NCBI GenBank assembly: GCA_016875755.1
Contig: VGOX01000034.1
Coordinates: 1 to 11,494 of the forward strand
Reading direction: 5' to 3'
Source of the DNA: Chloroflexota bacterium
GTDB lineage: Bacteria; Chloroflexota; Anaerolineae; Anaerolineales; Villigracilaceae
DNA length: 11,494 bases
Part shown: piece by piece, positions 5,085-11,494 of the stretch
Layout: every line of letters starts with the position of its first letter
Numbering within the stretch: position 1 is the stretch's first letter
Position numbers and translations under genes: made by a program
The notes under the pieces: model-generated
The model's input: only the letters and a program-made list of their open reading frames with translations
Told to the model about the DNA's origin: nothing
Database searches by the model: none

Positions 5085-5534
5085 TTATTCCTGAATCTTG
5101 ATATGACCCAGACCGAGTTGCTCCAGCACTTTCGCCTGCTCGGCCCACATGACGGATTTTTCACTTTCGTCCGCGTGATCGTGGCCAAGCAAATGCAAAA
5201 CCCCGTGGACGACGAGCAACTGCGCCTCCGCTTCTACGGGGTGGCCTGCTGCTTCCGCCTGCTGCATTGTCCTCGGGATGGAGATGAGAATATCTCCCAG
5301 ATAGGTCGAACCAGTTTCAGGGTCCGATTCAGAGGCGGGGAAGGAGAGCACATCCGTGGGGGCATCCACGCCGAGATAGTCCAGATTCAACTCATGCAGC
5401 TGGCGGTCATCTGTCAGCACGATGGTCAGGTCTGCGTCCGCATGAAGCGGATTTGAAATCTCAAGCGTGAGGCGGGCGGCTCGTTCGAGCAGGGCGGTTT
5501 CGGGGAAATCCTGTTGGTTATCAATATGAATCAT
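5085..5534 (-). CDS. ybeY: YbeY endoribonuclease (16S rRNA maturation)
   Basis: A 149-residue protein with the family's zinc motif HGVLHLLGHDH (H110, H114, H120) and the conserved YLGDILIS segment (78-85). YbeY is a single-strand endoribonuclease that takes part in 16S rRNA 3'-end maturation, ribosome quality control and sRNA regulation. The ATG at 5534 is chosen since the protein then begins with the standard first strand (MIHIDNQQ); upstream codons in frame belong to a shadow of pgpH. The stop of pgpH lies 1 nt before this start and dgkA begins 2 nt after the end, so the three are one operon. The pgpH-ybeY-dgkA order is conserved in many Gram-positive bacteria. Confidence 0.95.
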   Translation of the reverse strand: MIHIDNQQDFPETALLERAARLTLEISNPLHADADLTIVLTDDRQLHELNLDYLGVDAPTDVLSFPASESDPETGSTYLGDILISIPRTMQQAEAAGHPVEAEAQLLVVHGVLHLLGHDHADESEKSVMWAEQAKVLEQLGLGHIKIQE

Positions 5535-5535
5535 T

Positions 5536-7644
5536 TTATTTTTTTCTTTGTGCCAGCATGGTGGCATCCTGATCGGGGACACTGGCTTTGGGATATTGAA
5601 TGCGCGGATGATAGGTGCCGCGCAGGGTGGTGACGAAGGACTCGGTGATGAGGTGCAGGTCGCGCAGGGTGAGCAGGGTGTCATCGAGTTGGTTGAAGCG
5701 CTGCACCGTTTCAATGACACTGTTGACCAATTTGCGAATATCGTCATCATTGGCGGGGCGCTCGGCACGGACGCGGGCTTCAGTGGCATCTGCCAGCATA
5801 AGCAACGCCGACTCGCGCGAATTGGGGCGCGGACCGGGGTAACGGAATTTTTCGATATCCACTTTTGTCAGGTCACCGCGTGCGGCTTCCATGGCTTGAT
5901 TGTATTGGTAATGGGTGATGAGCGTGCCATGATGCTCGAGAATGAAATCATGCAGGCGGCGCGGCAGACGGTGTTTCTTGGCAAGCTGCACCCCATCCGT
6001 CACATGGCGGACGATGGTGGCAGAAACCTCCTCGGGGTCGGCATCTTGATGAGTGTTGAGGCTGCCCGGTATTTGATTCTCGATGAAGAAGTTGGGGTTG
6101 AGCGCCTTGCCAATATCGTGGAAGAGCGCGCCAACGCGGGTGAGCAACGGGTCTGCGCCGATCTTTTCGGCAGCTTGCTCGGCGAGGTTGGCAACCTGCA
6201 GACTATGCTGATAGGTTCCAGGCGCAGTGCGCAGCAGGAATTGAAGGAGGGGGAAGTCGGGGCGGGAGAGATCGAGCAATTGCAGGGCGGTCGTCAGCCC
6301 CAGAAGTTGGGCAAAAAGATATTGAAGCAAAATCGTAACACTGGCAGAGGCAAAGCCTGCAAACGCAACTGTGCCAACGAATTGCACAACACCCAGCCAA
6401 TCTGGCTGATAGAACGGCAGACGATAAGCCATCAGCATGGCCAGCCCTGTCAGGGATATGGCAATGCCAGCACGGACGAATCCCCAAATGCGGCGGGCGG
6501 GTCCGAGGGCAAGCAAGCCGATCAGGGATGTAAGCAGGTAGAACGGGGTCAGGTCAAGCGAATTGGGTAAGCCATACGCAGCAATGATGGAAAGCGGAAT
6601 GACGAATACCAGCCCCACTTCCAAGCCGAAGAGCGTGGCGAGCAAAAGTCCTGCCGCCTGGAGGGGATATCCATACGGGGCGAGAGTGCGGTCAGCGAAC
6701 AGGCGTGCACCGAGGAGAAAGATGACAAAAATAAATGCAATGACGATCAATGTGCGCGGGTCATTGACAACTGCCGTTCGTTTGCGGCGCAGGAAATAGA
6801 GCGGAACAAGGACCGCAGAAACCACGATGGTCGCCGCAGCGCCGAGCATATCCTGCCAGTTTTGGCTGGGGCGGATAATGCCAAGCTGTTGAAAGGCTTC
6901 CATATCTGCGGGGGTAATGAGCTCACCTGCCGATATGATCGTCTCCCCTGTTTTATAGGTTTTGACAATCGGCTTGACCGCCTCTCTTGCAGCGAGACGG
7001 GCGGCATCGGTCAATTCCTGGCTGAAGAAACTGTTGGGGATAACAAAAGCAGTGACCAGCTCTGTGACGAGCGCGGCTTGCTGTTCACTAAAGGCCAGGC
7101 TGACCGAATTGGAAACACCGGCCTGTGCCACATCCAAACGGTCTTCGTAAATGGCGCGGCGCAGGGTGGCTTCGAGTACCCGCAACGATTCGGTTTGCAC
7201 CGCATCCCAACGCACATCGGTGATGCTAAGCAGGTAATCAATGGTTTCGATCTTCAGGCGGATATCACTGAGAGCAACGATATTCGAGCGCCTATCGGTA
7301 TTGGTGAGAAGTTCATCTTCGCGAACGGCGGTGATATTTTGCAGGGTGGTTCGAAGGCGTTCGATCTGTTGGCGGGCAATGGCAGGGTCTGGCGAGCTAT
7401 AGACGGGCAGCACTGCGGTCTCCGCCGCCTTCCGCGCCTCTTCTGTACGGATCTCGCTGACATATTCAATATCCCGTGGAGATTGGTAGGTGGTCTGTGC
7501 CACAGATCCCACATCCACATTTTGGACGGTGGGCTGCAAGCCGATCGGCATGGCAAGCAAGGTAAATGAAACCAGACCGACCACAACGATCAGGATAAAT
7601 TGCAAAATACGGAGGCGGGGGGTGGCTGGGGCTTTCGATGACAT
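5536..7644 (-). CDS. pgpH: PgpH-type membrane HD-domain phosphodiesterase (7TMR-HDED)
   Basis: A 702-residue membrane enzyme. An N-terminal helix (about 14-34) is followed by a large extracytoplasmic domain (about 35-260, 7TMR-HDED type), a block of seven transmembrane helices (about 263-450), and a cytoplasmic HD domain: H480 (TYQHS), H509-D510 in LFHDIGK, H547, H571-H572 (LEHHGT) and D619 (LADATEA). In Listeria PgpH degrades the second messenger c-di-AMP to pApA; all metal ligands are present, so the same reaction is expected. ATG at 7644 is preferred; an in-frame TTG at 7659 lies within a hairpin. Neither has a Shine-Dalgarno sequence. It heads the pgpH-ybeY-dgkA-TIM-barrel string; the phoH gene usually upstream in this cluster is replaced by yqeY here. 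Confidence 0.92.
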   Translation of the reverse strand: MSSKAPATPRLRILQFILIVVVGLVSFTLLAMPIGLQPTVQNVDVGSVAQTTYQSPRDIEYVSEIRTEEARKAAETAVLPVYSSPDPAIARQQIERLRTTLQNITAVREDELLTNTDRRSNIVALSDIRLKIETIDYLLSITDVRWDAVQTESLRVLEATLRRAIYEDRLDVAQAGVSNSVSLAFSEQQAALVTELVTAFVIPNSFFSQELTDAARLAAREAVKPIVKTYKTGETIISAGELITPADMEAFQQLGIIRPSQNWQDMLGAAATIVVSAVLVPLYFLRRKRTAVVNDPRTLIVIAFIFVIFLLGARLFADRTLAPYGYPLQAAGLLLATLFGLEVGLVFVIPLSIIAAYGLPNSLDLTPFYLLTSLIGLLALGPARRIWGFVRAGIAISLTGLAMLMAYRLPFYQPDWLGVVQFVGTVAFAGFASASVTILLQYLFAQLLGLTTALQLLDLSRPDFPLLQFLLRTAPGTYQHSLQVANLAEQAAEKIGADPLLTRVGALFHDIGKALNPNFFIENQIPGSLNTHQDADPEEVSATIVRHVTDGVQLAKKHRLPRRLHDFILEHHGTLITHYQYNQAMEAARGDLTKVDIEKFRYPGPRPNSRESALLMLADATEARVRAERPANDDDIRKLVNSVIETVQRFNQLDDTLLTLRDLHLITESFVTTLRGTYHPRIQYPKASVPDQDATMLAQRKK

Positions 7645-7655
7645 AAAAATAAACC

Positions 7656-7696
7656 GCAAAGAGACAGGTACGAACCAAATCGCCTGTCTCTTTGCG
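7656..7696 (-). terminator. Perfect hairpin between yqeY and pgpH, probable terminator
   Basis: CGCAAAGAGACAGG (7656-7669) and CCTGTCTCTTTGCG (7683-7696) are perfect 14-bp inverted repeats with a 13-nt loop. In the minus direction the hairpin is followed by GTTTATTTTTA, a T-rich but interrupted tract, so it can terminate yqeY transcription, perhaps only partly. It ends 11 nt before the pgpH ATG. No such tract follows on the plus side. Confidence 0.65.
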
Positions 7697-7702
7697 GCAA
7701 AA

Positions 7703-8149
7703 TTACTTCGTGAGAAGTTCCTTCACAGCGGCGCTGATCATGTCGTTGGGGGCGCGTCCTGCCACCTTGGGCATGACCACTTTCATCACCTTGCCCATGT
7801 CGCTCGGGGCGGCAGCGCCAGTCTCTGTGATGGCGGCTTGCACCAATGCGCGCAGTTCTTCAGCAGGCATGGCTTTGGGCAGGAATTCCTCCAGCACTTT
7901 GATCTCGGCTTCGTTGGCGGCAGCAAGGTCTTCACGGTTGGCTTTCTTTGCTTCCTCCAGCGCCTCGCGGCGAGTCTTGACTTCCTTCTGGATCAAGCCA
8001 TTGATGGCCATGTCGTCGAGTTCAGCGCGTTTGTCCACTTCCACCTGTTTCACTGCGGCAAGCACCATGCGCACTGTGCGTTTGCGGATCTCATCTCCGC
8101 TCTTCATGGCTTCTTTCATTGATTCGTTAAGTTTTTCTTTTGTACTCAT
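7703..8149 (-). CDS. yqeY: GatB/YqeY domain protein
   Basis: A 148-residue helical protein of the YqeY family, related to the C-terminal tRNA-binding tail of GatB in the tRNA-dependent amidotransferase. Recognisable segments are MKEAMKSGDEIRKRTVRMVL near the start, the EFLPKAMPAEELRALV linker and the MGKVMKVVMPKVAGRAPND tail. The cellular role of stand-alone YqeY is not settled. The start at the second in-frame ATG (MSTKEKLN) is chosen because the first ATG at 8158 overlaps a TATAAT box and this one lies exactly 7 nt beyond it. A hairpin terminator follows the stop. It lies 24 nt downstream of the phospholipase-like gene but has its own -10 box. Confidence 0.88.
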   Translation of the reverse strand: MSTKEKLNESMKEAMKSGDEIRKRTVRMVLAAVKQVEVDKRAELDDMAINGLIQKEVKTRREALEEAKKANREDLAAANEAEIKVLEEFLPKAMPAEELRALVQAAITETGAAAPSDMGKVMKVVMPKVAGRAPNDMISAAVKELLTK

Positions 8150-8156
8150 GTTTTTC

Positions 8157-8162
8157 ATTATA
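8157..8162 (-). promoter_or_regulatory. -10 box of a probable leaderless promoter (yqeY)
   Basis: On the minus strand GGTATAAT is followed by 7 nt (GAAAAAC) and then ATG at 8149. A TTCACA (five of six to the -35 consensus) lies 20 nt upstream, longer than usual spacing. The box makes the earlier ATG at 8158 an unlikely start. Confidence 0.6.
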
Positions 8163-8173
8163 CCTTTTTTGAA

Positions 8174-8797
8174 TTATTTATCTGTGAACCGTGCAAACAT
8201 CTCTGGGGCAAGTATTTTTCTCAACAGGTCAAACTCGTACTGTGTGCGTTTCAGGGCGGCGGCTCGGGCGTATTCGAATTTTGGTCCCTGCTCGGGAGAG
8301 TCGAGATTCATGCGTCCATGTGAATTTTGGGGGAGCAGTTTCAACGCCAACGGGCGCAGGGGACGGACAAAATACAACGCGTCCATGGGCAGGTAGATAT
8401 TGCCAGAGTGAAGGCCCGGGCTTTTGATCAGGTCCTTTCGAAGCGGATCAATCTCGGGCGGAGGAGGAGGCGCGCCGTTGAATTCATCCAGCCACATAGT
8501 CACATAATTGGTGTGAGCGTAGAAATCCTGCGCGGTGTGCAACAATCTGCCGAATGCGATCCACGCGCCGAGGATGCCGGGCGAGAGCAGGGTTGCCAGC
8601 ACATAACCGCGCTGTTCGATGATGTAACGGTCGCCTTTTTCGATGGCGTTGTTATCATAGTGATATTCATCATGGCCGATCTGTCCGCGCAGGGAATCCT
8701 GTTTGAGATTGGCGGCAATGATGATATCCAGCGCGCCTGCGCTGAAGTGCGGGGCAAGCGCCTCACGGGTCATTTCTTCATGGTAGGGTACAAGCAT
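8174..8797 (-). CDS. HET-C / zinc-dependent phospholipase C-like protein
   Basis: A 207-residue helical protein with the pattern of the zinc phospholipase C/S1-P1 nuclease/HET-C superfamily: an early histidine (H6 in VPYHEEM), GHDEYHYDNN (H42, H46), the diagnostic LLHTAQDFYAHTNYV (H87, D91, H95), and NSHGRMNLDSP (H160). These supply ligands for a multi-zinc site that hydrolyses phosphate esters such as phospholipid head groups. No signal peptide is present, so it would be cytoplasmic, unlike secreted phospholipase C enzymes. A proline run lies at 110-114. The start at 8797 is chosen over an in-frame ATG at 8974 because that extension overlaps the divergent adenosyltransferase gene and lacks homology, and because a TATAAT ends 6 nt before this ATG. 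Confidence 0.7.
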   Translation of the reverse strand: MLVPYHEEMTREALAPHFSAGALDIIIAANLKQDSLRGQIGHDEYHYDNNAIEKGDRYIIEQRGYVLATLLSPGILGAWIAFGRLLHTAQDFYAHTNYVTMWLDEFNGAPPPPPEIDPLRKDLIKSPGLHSGNIYLPMDALYFVRPLRPLALKLLPQNSHGRMNLDSPEQGPKFEYARAAALKRTQYEFDLLRKILAPEMFARFTDK

Positions 8798-8803
8798 CCC
8801 AAA

Positions 8804-8826
8804 ATTATACCCAAGGTGGGTATAAT
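8804..8826. promoter_or_regulatory. Symmetric divergent promoter: two outward -10 boxes in one palindrome
   Basis: ATTATACCCA (8804-8813) and TGGGTATAAT (8817-8826) are perfect 10-bp inverted repeats around AGG. Each arm is a TATAAT -10 box pointing outward: the minus one ends 6 nt before the ATG of the phospholipase-like gene (8797), the plus one 7 nt before the ATG of the adenosyltransferase gene (8834). No recognisable -35 is present for either; each -35 position would lie beside the other gene's start, so polymerase could serve only one side at a time. The palindrome could also be a regulator's operator. Confidence 0.7.
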
Positions 8827-8833
8827 GCCCCCC

Positions 8834-9376
8834 ATGACTTTTTATACTGCAAAAGGTGACGACGGCACGACAGGTCTGCTTGGCGAGGGGCGCGTGCCCA
8901 AATATCATGTTCGTATGGAAGCGGTGGGCGCATTGGATGAAGCCTCCGCCTCGTTGGGGTTGGCACGCGCTCAATGTACCGCGCCTCAGACTCCGCCGAT
9001 CCTGCTTGCTGCCCAGCGAGATTTATACAAGCTGATGGCGGAAGCTGCCGCCACACCAGAGAACGCTGAACGCTTTCACTTCATCGACGAATCGCGCGTG
9101 AAATGGCTGGAGGAGCAAACCGACGCGATCAGCGCAATTGTGGAAATGCCGAAGGAATTCATCCTGCCCGGCGATACGCTCGGCGGTGCCGCGCTTTCGA
9201 TGGCGCGCGCCATTGTCCGCCGCGCAGAGCGGCGCGTGGTTTCGCTGTTCGATGGCGAGGAAGTGAGCAATCCGCATTTGCAGCGTTACCTTAATCGTCT
9301 ATCGTCTCTGTGCTTCGTGTTGGAATTGCTCGAAAACCAGCACGCCGGGCGCAAGACCTCGCTGGCGAAATCCTAA
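8834..9376 (+). CDS. pduO: PduO-type ATP:cob(I)alamin adenosyltransferase
   Basis: A 180-residue enzyme that transfers the adenosyl group of ATP to cob(I)alamin, making coenzyme B12. Family motifs are the N-terminal ATP loop YTAKGDDGTTGLLGEGRVPK (4-23), the VGALDEASASLGLARA segment (31-46), ARAIVRRAERRVV (124-136) with the conserved arginines, and YLNRLSSLCFVLELLE (152-167). The usual T-R/K-x-G-D loop reads TAKGDDG, a mild variant. The ATG at 8834 is the start: it gives the family's first strand and follows TATAAT by 7 nt, whereas the longer in-frame ORF beginning at 8327 is antisense to the phospholipase-like gene. No other cobalamin gene is nearby. Confidence 0.92.
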   Translation: MTFYTAKGDDGTTGLLGEGRVPKYHVRMEAVGALDEASASLGLARAQCTAPQTPPILLAAQRDLYKLMAEAAATPENAERFHFIDESRVKWLEEQTDAISAIVEMPKEFILPGDTLGGAALSMARAIVRRAERRVVSLFDGEEVSNPHLQRYLNRLSSLCFVLELLENQHAGRKTSLAKS

Positions 9377-9400
9377 CCTTATTCATTCAAAAACCCCATC

Positions 9401-9438
9401 GACCGCCGACTGCGGACCACGGTCTGCAGTCGGCGGTC
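9401..9438. repeat. Near-perfect 38-bp palindrome (REP-like hairpin)
   Basis: GACCGCCGACTGC (9401-9413) and GCAGTCGGCGGTC (9426-9438) are perfect 13-bp arms; the inner GACC/GGTC also pairs with only a G-T wobble between. There is no T run after either arm, so it is not a typical intrinsic terminator. It fills the gap between the adenosyltransferase and DUF554 genes and looks like a dispersed intergenic palindrome. Confidence 0.7.
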
Positions 9439-9468
9439 AGGTATTTCAACTCCAATTTTGAGGAAATT

Positions 9469-10176
9469 ATGACAGGCACTATTATCAACGTAATCGCCAT
9501 ATTGGTCGGCGGAGGCATTGGCCTCTTTTTCGGCTCGCGTATTCCAGAGCGATTCAAGTCCACCGTTATTGCGGGTATGGGGCTATTCACCGGGAGTATG
9601 GGGCTGGGGATGTTCCTAAAAAGCGAGAATCAACTCATTGTGCTAGGTGCCATGATTCTCGGCACGCTATTGGGCGAATGGTGGAAGTTGGAAGATGGCT
9701 TGCAAGCCCTTGGCGAAACGCTCGAAAGCCGTTTCTCCTCCGATACAGAAATGGGCGCTGGCTCGCGTTTTGTGCGCGGATTCATGGTCGCCTCGCTGTT
9801 GTTTTGCATCGGTCCGCTTGCCATTCTGGGATCGATCCAAGATGGGCTGACAGGCGATTACAACCTGCTGGCGGTCAAATCCACATTGGATGCGTTTGCA
9901 TCGATTGCATTTGCCTCTACATTGGGAATCGGGGTGCTGTTCTCGTCCATCATCATCCTCGTGTATCAGGGCGGCATCAGCCTCATGGCAGGCGGATTAA
10001 GCGCCATCATCAGCGACCCGATGATGAACGAAATGACCGCCACCGGCGGGGTGATCCTCGTCGGGCTGGCGATCAGCAATTTATTGGAGATTAAAAAGAT
10101 CCGCGTGGGGAATTTCCTGCCCGCGCTGGCGGTCGCTCCGTTGATCGTGTGGATTCTGGGAATTCTGGCAAATTAA
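9469..10176 (+). CDS. DUF554 (YdfK-type) membrane protein
   Basis: A 235-residue polytopic membrane protein with about six or seven hydrophobic segments. The family marks are the N-terminal GTIINVIAILVGGGIGLFFG, LGTLLGEWWKLEDGL (62-76), CIGPLAILGSIQDGL, the KSTLDAFASIAFASTLGIGV segment and the final ALAVAPLIVWILG. DUF554 has no established function; transport has been suggested by its topology only. The ATG at 9469 is preferred over the upstream in-frame start because it begins the conserved first helix and has GAGGA 5 nt before it. A palindromic repeat separates it from the adenosyltransferase gene, and the hairpin of the convergent tRNA's terminator follows its stop. Confidence 0.88.
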   Translation: MTGTIINVIAILVGGGIGLFFGSRIPERFKSTVIAGMGLFTGSMGLGMFLKSENQLIVLGAMILGTLLGEWWKLEDGLQALGETLESRFSSDTEMGAGSRFVRGFMVASLLFCIGPLAILGSIQDGLTGDYNLLAVKSTLDAFASIAFASTLGIGVLFSSIIILVYQGGISLMAGGLSAIISDPMMNEMTATGGVILVGLAISNLLEIKKIRVGNFLPALAVAPLIVWILGILAN

Positions 10177-10179
10177 AAC

Positions 10180-10206
10180 AAAAAACACCCTTGTTTAAGG
10201 ATGTTT
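10180..10206 (-). terminator. Intrinsic terminator of tRNA-Lys
   Basis: On the minus strand AAACATCCTT (10206-10197) pairs with AAGGGTGTTT (10192-10183, one U-G wobble) around an AAAC loop, and the 3' arm runs into a run of T (10185-10180). In the plus direction the same hairpin could help end the DUF554 transcript, with only TTTCTT after it. Confidence 0.75.
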
Positions 10207-10211
10207 CTTGG

Positions 10212-10287
10212 TGGTGACCCCGGAGGGACTTGAACCCACAACCAATTGATTAAGAGTCAACTGCTCTGCCAATTGAGCTACGGAGCC
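10212..10287 (-). tRNA. tRNA-Lys (anticodon CUU)
   Basis: The minus strand folds into a full cloverleaf of 73 nt plus an encoded CCA: acceptor GGCTCCG/CGGGGTC (two wobbles), D arm GCTC/GAGC, anticodon arm GTTGA/TCAAT with loop CTCTTAA, 5-nt variable loop, T arm GTGGG/CCCTC around TTCAAGT, discriminator A. Anticodon CTT reads the lysine codon AAG. One U-U mismatch lies in the T stem. It has its own promoter and terminator and is convergent with the DUF554 gene. Confidence 0.95.
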
Positions 10288-10305
10288 ACATTTTGTGCGG
10301 GCGAA

Positions 10306-10333
10306 ATTATACCCTAAAGAGATGTAATGTCAA
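10306..10333 (-). promoter_or_regulatory. Consensus promoter of tRNA-Lys
   Basis: On the minus strand a perfect TTGACA (10333-10328) and a perfect TATAAT (10311-10306) are separated by 16 nt. The expected start is about 12 nt before the mature 5' end of the tRNA. This shows that the housekeeping promoter of this genome is the canonical type. Confidence 0.85.
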
Positions 10334-10372
10334 TAAAATATTCGGAACAGAACGGAAATAAACGGAGTACCT

Positions 10373-11383
10373 ATGAATACTCGCGCAAACTGGGTTGATT
10401 ATGGCAAAGGGATCGGGATCATTTTGGTAGTGTATGCCCACCTGTTGAGCAGTGCCTATCATGGGGGAGTCCCAGTCCCTGAATATTTTTTCAAATTATC
10501 AGACAGCATCATTTACAGTTTTCATATGCCTCTCTTTTTCTTTCTTTCGGGGCTTTTTGTAGAAAGCAGCCTGAATAAACGCGGTGTAAAGGACTATCTG
10601 AAAGATAAATTCCTGCGGATCTTTTATCCCTACATGGTTTGGTCCATCCTGCAAGTGAGCGTGGAGGTTATATTCTCGGGCCAAACGCAAATGGGCGCAA
10701 CAATCTCCGACCTGTTCGCTGTCATCTATCAACCATGGGGACAGTTTTGGTTTTTATATGCTCTGTTGCTTATGCATATCGTCTACGCAATATTCTGTCA
10801 TCTGGGTACATACTCCAAAGCAACGGCATTTATTGTCGCTATAGTTTTGTTCCTTAATTGGCTTCCAATTGGCGCGTTTGGTATTTTCGGGTTTAGCGCC
10901 CATTTTATTTTCTTCATAGGCGGTATCATTTTCAGGGAACAATTCATGAAAGCTGAAAAATACGCCGTGCCGCTCTGGGGCATACTCCTGCTCGTCGTCA
11001 CGTTGATTGGCTCAGGGTATTATCTTTTTACCAATTTGATTCCCCCAGTACGACTGGTCAGTAGTCCCCACCTGTATTATTTTCTGTCCCTATCCATTCT
11101 TGGAATTATTACCTGTTCCCTGGCAGCCCACTATCTGGCAGGACATGATTTCGCCCGGTTCCTTCAAACGCTTGGAGAACATTCCCTGCAAATCTACCTT
11201 GTCCATATGCTGGCAGGAGTTGGTATTAGGATGGCACTTTCGAGTTTTTTTGGGGTGGAAAACTGGGTGGTCCATATTGTCGTTGGTACGACGTTCGCGC
11301 TAGTTTCGCCGATCTTATTACAGAAAATATCGGATAGGTTAAATTTCCCCTACTTGTTTGAATTGGGAAAGCGGGAAGCTTAA
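10373..11383 (+). CDS. Acyltransferase-3 family membrane protein
   Basis: A 336-residue membrane protein with about ten hydrophobic helices. It opens with WVDYGKGIGIILVVYAHLL (conserved H23), followed by SFHMPLFFFLSGLF (49-62), KFLRIFYPYMVW (79-90), QFWFLYALLLMH (124-135) and LGEHSLQIYLVHML near the end, all typical of the OafA/NodX/WecH-type family that transfers acetyl or succinyl groups onto surface polysaccharides. The acceptor is unknown. GGAG lies 7 nt before the ATG. The gene is visibly more A/T-rich than its neighbours, suggesting horizontal acquisition. Its TAA stop overlaps the end of a group II intron on the other strand: if the boundary inferred from domain VI is right, the last A of the stop belongs to the intron and the original C-terminus may have been different. 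Confidence 0.88.
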   Translation: MNTRANWVDYGKGIGIILVVYAHLLSSAYHGGVPVPEYFFKLSDSIIYSFHMPLFFFLSGLFVESSLNKRGVKDYLKDKFLRIFYPYMVWSILQVSVEVIFSGQTQMGATISDLFAVIYQPWGQFWFLYALLLMHIVYAIFCHLGTYSKATAFIVAIVLFLNWLPIGAFGIFGFSAHFIFFIGGIIFREQFMKAEKYAVPLWGILLLVVTLIGSGYYLFTNLIPPVRLVSSPHLYYFLSLSILGIITCSLAAHYLAGHDFARFLQTLGEHSLQIYLVHMLAGVGIRMALSSFFGVENWVVHIVVGTTFALVSPILLQKISDRLNFPYLFELGKREA

Positions 11384-11494
11384 TCGAGTAGGGAGCGGCG
11401 GCTAACCGCTCCCTCTCACACCACCGGACATGCGGGTCCGCATCCGGCGGTTCACCAAGAGTGGCGCAGATCCTCTTGCGCTGGATTTTCTTCT
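11383..11494 (-). mobile_element. Group II intron, 3' end (domains V and VI), cut by the window edge
   Basis: On the minus strand a domain V hairpin (11452-11420) shows ACCG/UGGU and CCGGA/UCCGG lower helices, a 2-nt UG bulge on the 3' strand, a UGCG/CGCA upper helix and a 4-nt loop. It is followed by domain VI: GAG-A-GGGAGCGG pairing with CCGCUCCC-UA-CUC, leaving one bulged A (position 11389) seven nucleotides from the intron end CUCGAU, as required for the branch point. The 3' end is placed at 11383 (terminal AU). Upstream of domain V a minus-strand frame ends at TGA (11454-11452), reading EENPAQEDLRHSW, which might be the C-terminus of the intron's reverse transcriptase; this is unproven. 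Confidence 0.8.

Noticed and set aside
4675..5094. Plus-strand 139-residue ORF beginning in the heptamer repeat
   Set aside because: It starts in tandem repeat and runs antisense to dgkA; highly charged with no recognisable domain.
5535..5789. Upstream in-frame extension of ybeY
   Set aside because: It lies in another frame of the pgpH 3' end; the standard YbeY N-terminus begins at 5534.
5548..6570. Plus-strand 340-residue ORF
   Set aside because: It is a shadow of pgpH, whose minus-strand frame carries complete HD and membrane domains.
8150..8158. ATG at 8158 as the yqeY start (three extra residues)
   Set aside because: This ATG overlaps the TATAAT box and would lie upstream of the predicted transcription start.
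8327..8833. Upstream in-frame extension of the adenosyltransferase ORF (349 residues in total)
   Set aside because: The extension is antisense to the phospholipase-like gene, has no family resemblance, and the promoter box places the start at 8834.
8798..8974. Upstream extension of the phospholipase-like gene to an ATG at 8974
   Set aside because: It overlaps the adenosyltransferase gene and crosses the promoter palindrome; the TATAAT 6 nt before 8797 supports the shorter start.

Overview
The window looks like chromosomal DNA from a member of the Chloroflexota, probably class Anaerolineae. This rests on the protein flavour, the gene mix (PgpH-YbeY-DgkA cluster, DUF554, PduO-type adenosyltransferase, SDR/DinB pair) and the intergenic repeats; it is an inference, since there is no rRNA here to confirm it. 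Thirteen complete protein genes, one protein gene cut by the left edge, one tRNA and the end of a group II intron are supported.

Left region (1-425, no complete gene). The minus strand carries an elaborate leader for a gene that starts at 31 and leaves the window. In transcript order it holds a candidate promoter, a cyclic-di-GMP-I (GEMM-I) riboswitch aptamer whose 3' side overlaps an intrinsic terminator, a 13-codon ORF behind a near-perfect Shine-Dalgarno sequence, and a 9-bp inverted repeat that would pair across the start codon. This is the most interesting part of the window.

Plus strand 426-3747: an M23-type metallopeptidase-fold protein, a short SDR without the catalytic serine, a DinB-like protein, an orphan NarL/LuxR response regulator with a strong terminator, then a 170-bp MITE-like insertion (terminal inverted repeats, 8-bp target duplication, nested palindromic repeat), then a RimJ/RimL-type acetyltransferase.

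Minus strand 8797-3799: a HET-C/zinc-phospholipase-C-like protein, YqeY, the HD phosphodiesterase PgpH, YbeY, a DgkA-type lipid kinase and an endonuclease IV-like TIM barrel. The last four are tightly packed and form a likely operon for membrane and RNA housekeeping plus c-di-AMP turnover.

Plus strand 8834-11383: PduO-type cobalamin adenosyltransferase, divergent from the phospholipase-like gene across a symmetric promoter palindrome; a DUF554 membrane protein; a minus-strand tRNA-Lys(CUU) with a consensus promoter; and a more A/T-rich acyltransferase-3 gene. Its last codon abuts the 3' end (domains V and VI) of a minus-strand group II intron that continues beyond the right edge.

A recurrent theme is transcription-unit starts in which a TATAAT-like box sits 6-7 nt before the ATG with no Shine-Dalgarno sequence (five genes), implying leaderless mRNAs, while genes inside operons have Shine-Dalgarno sequences.
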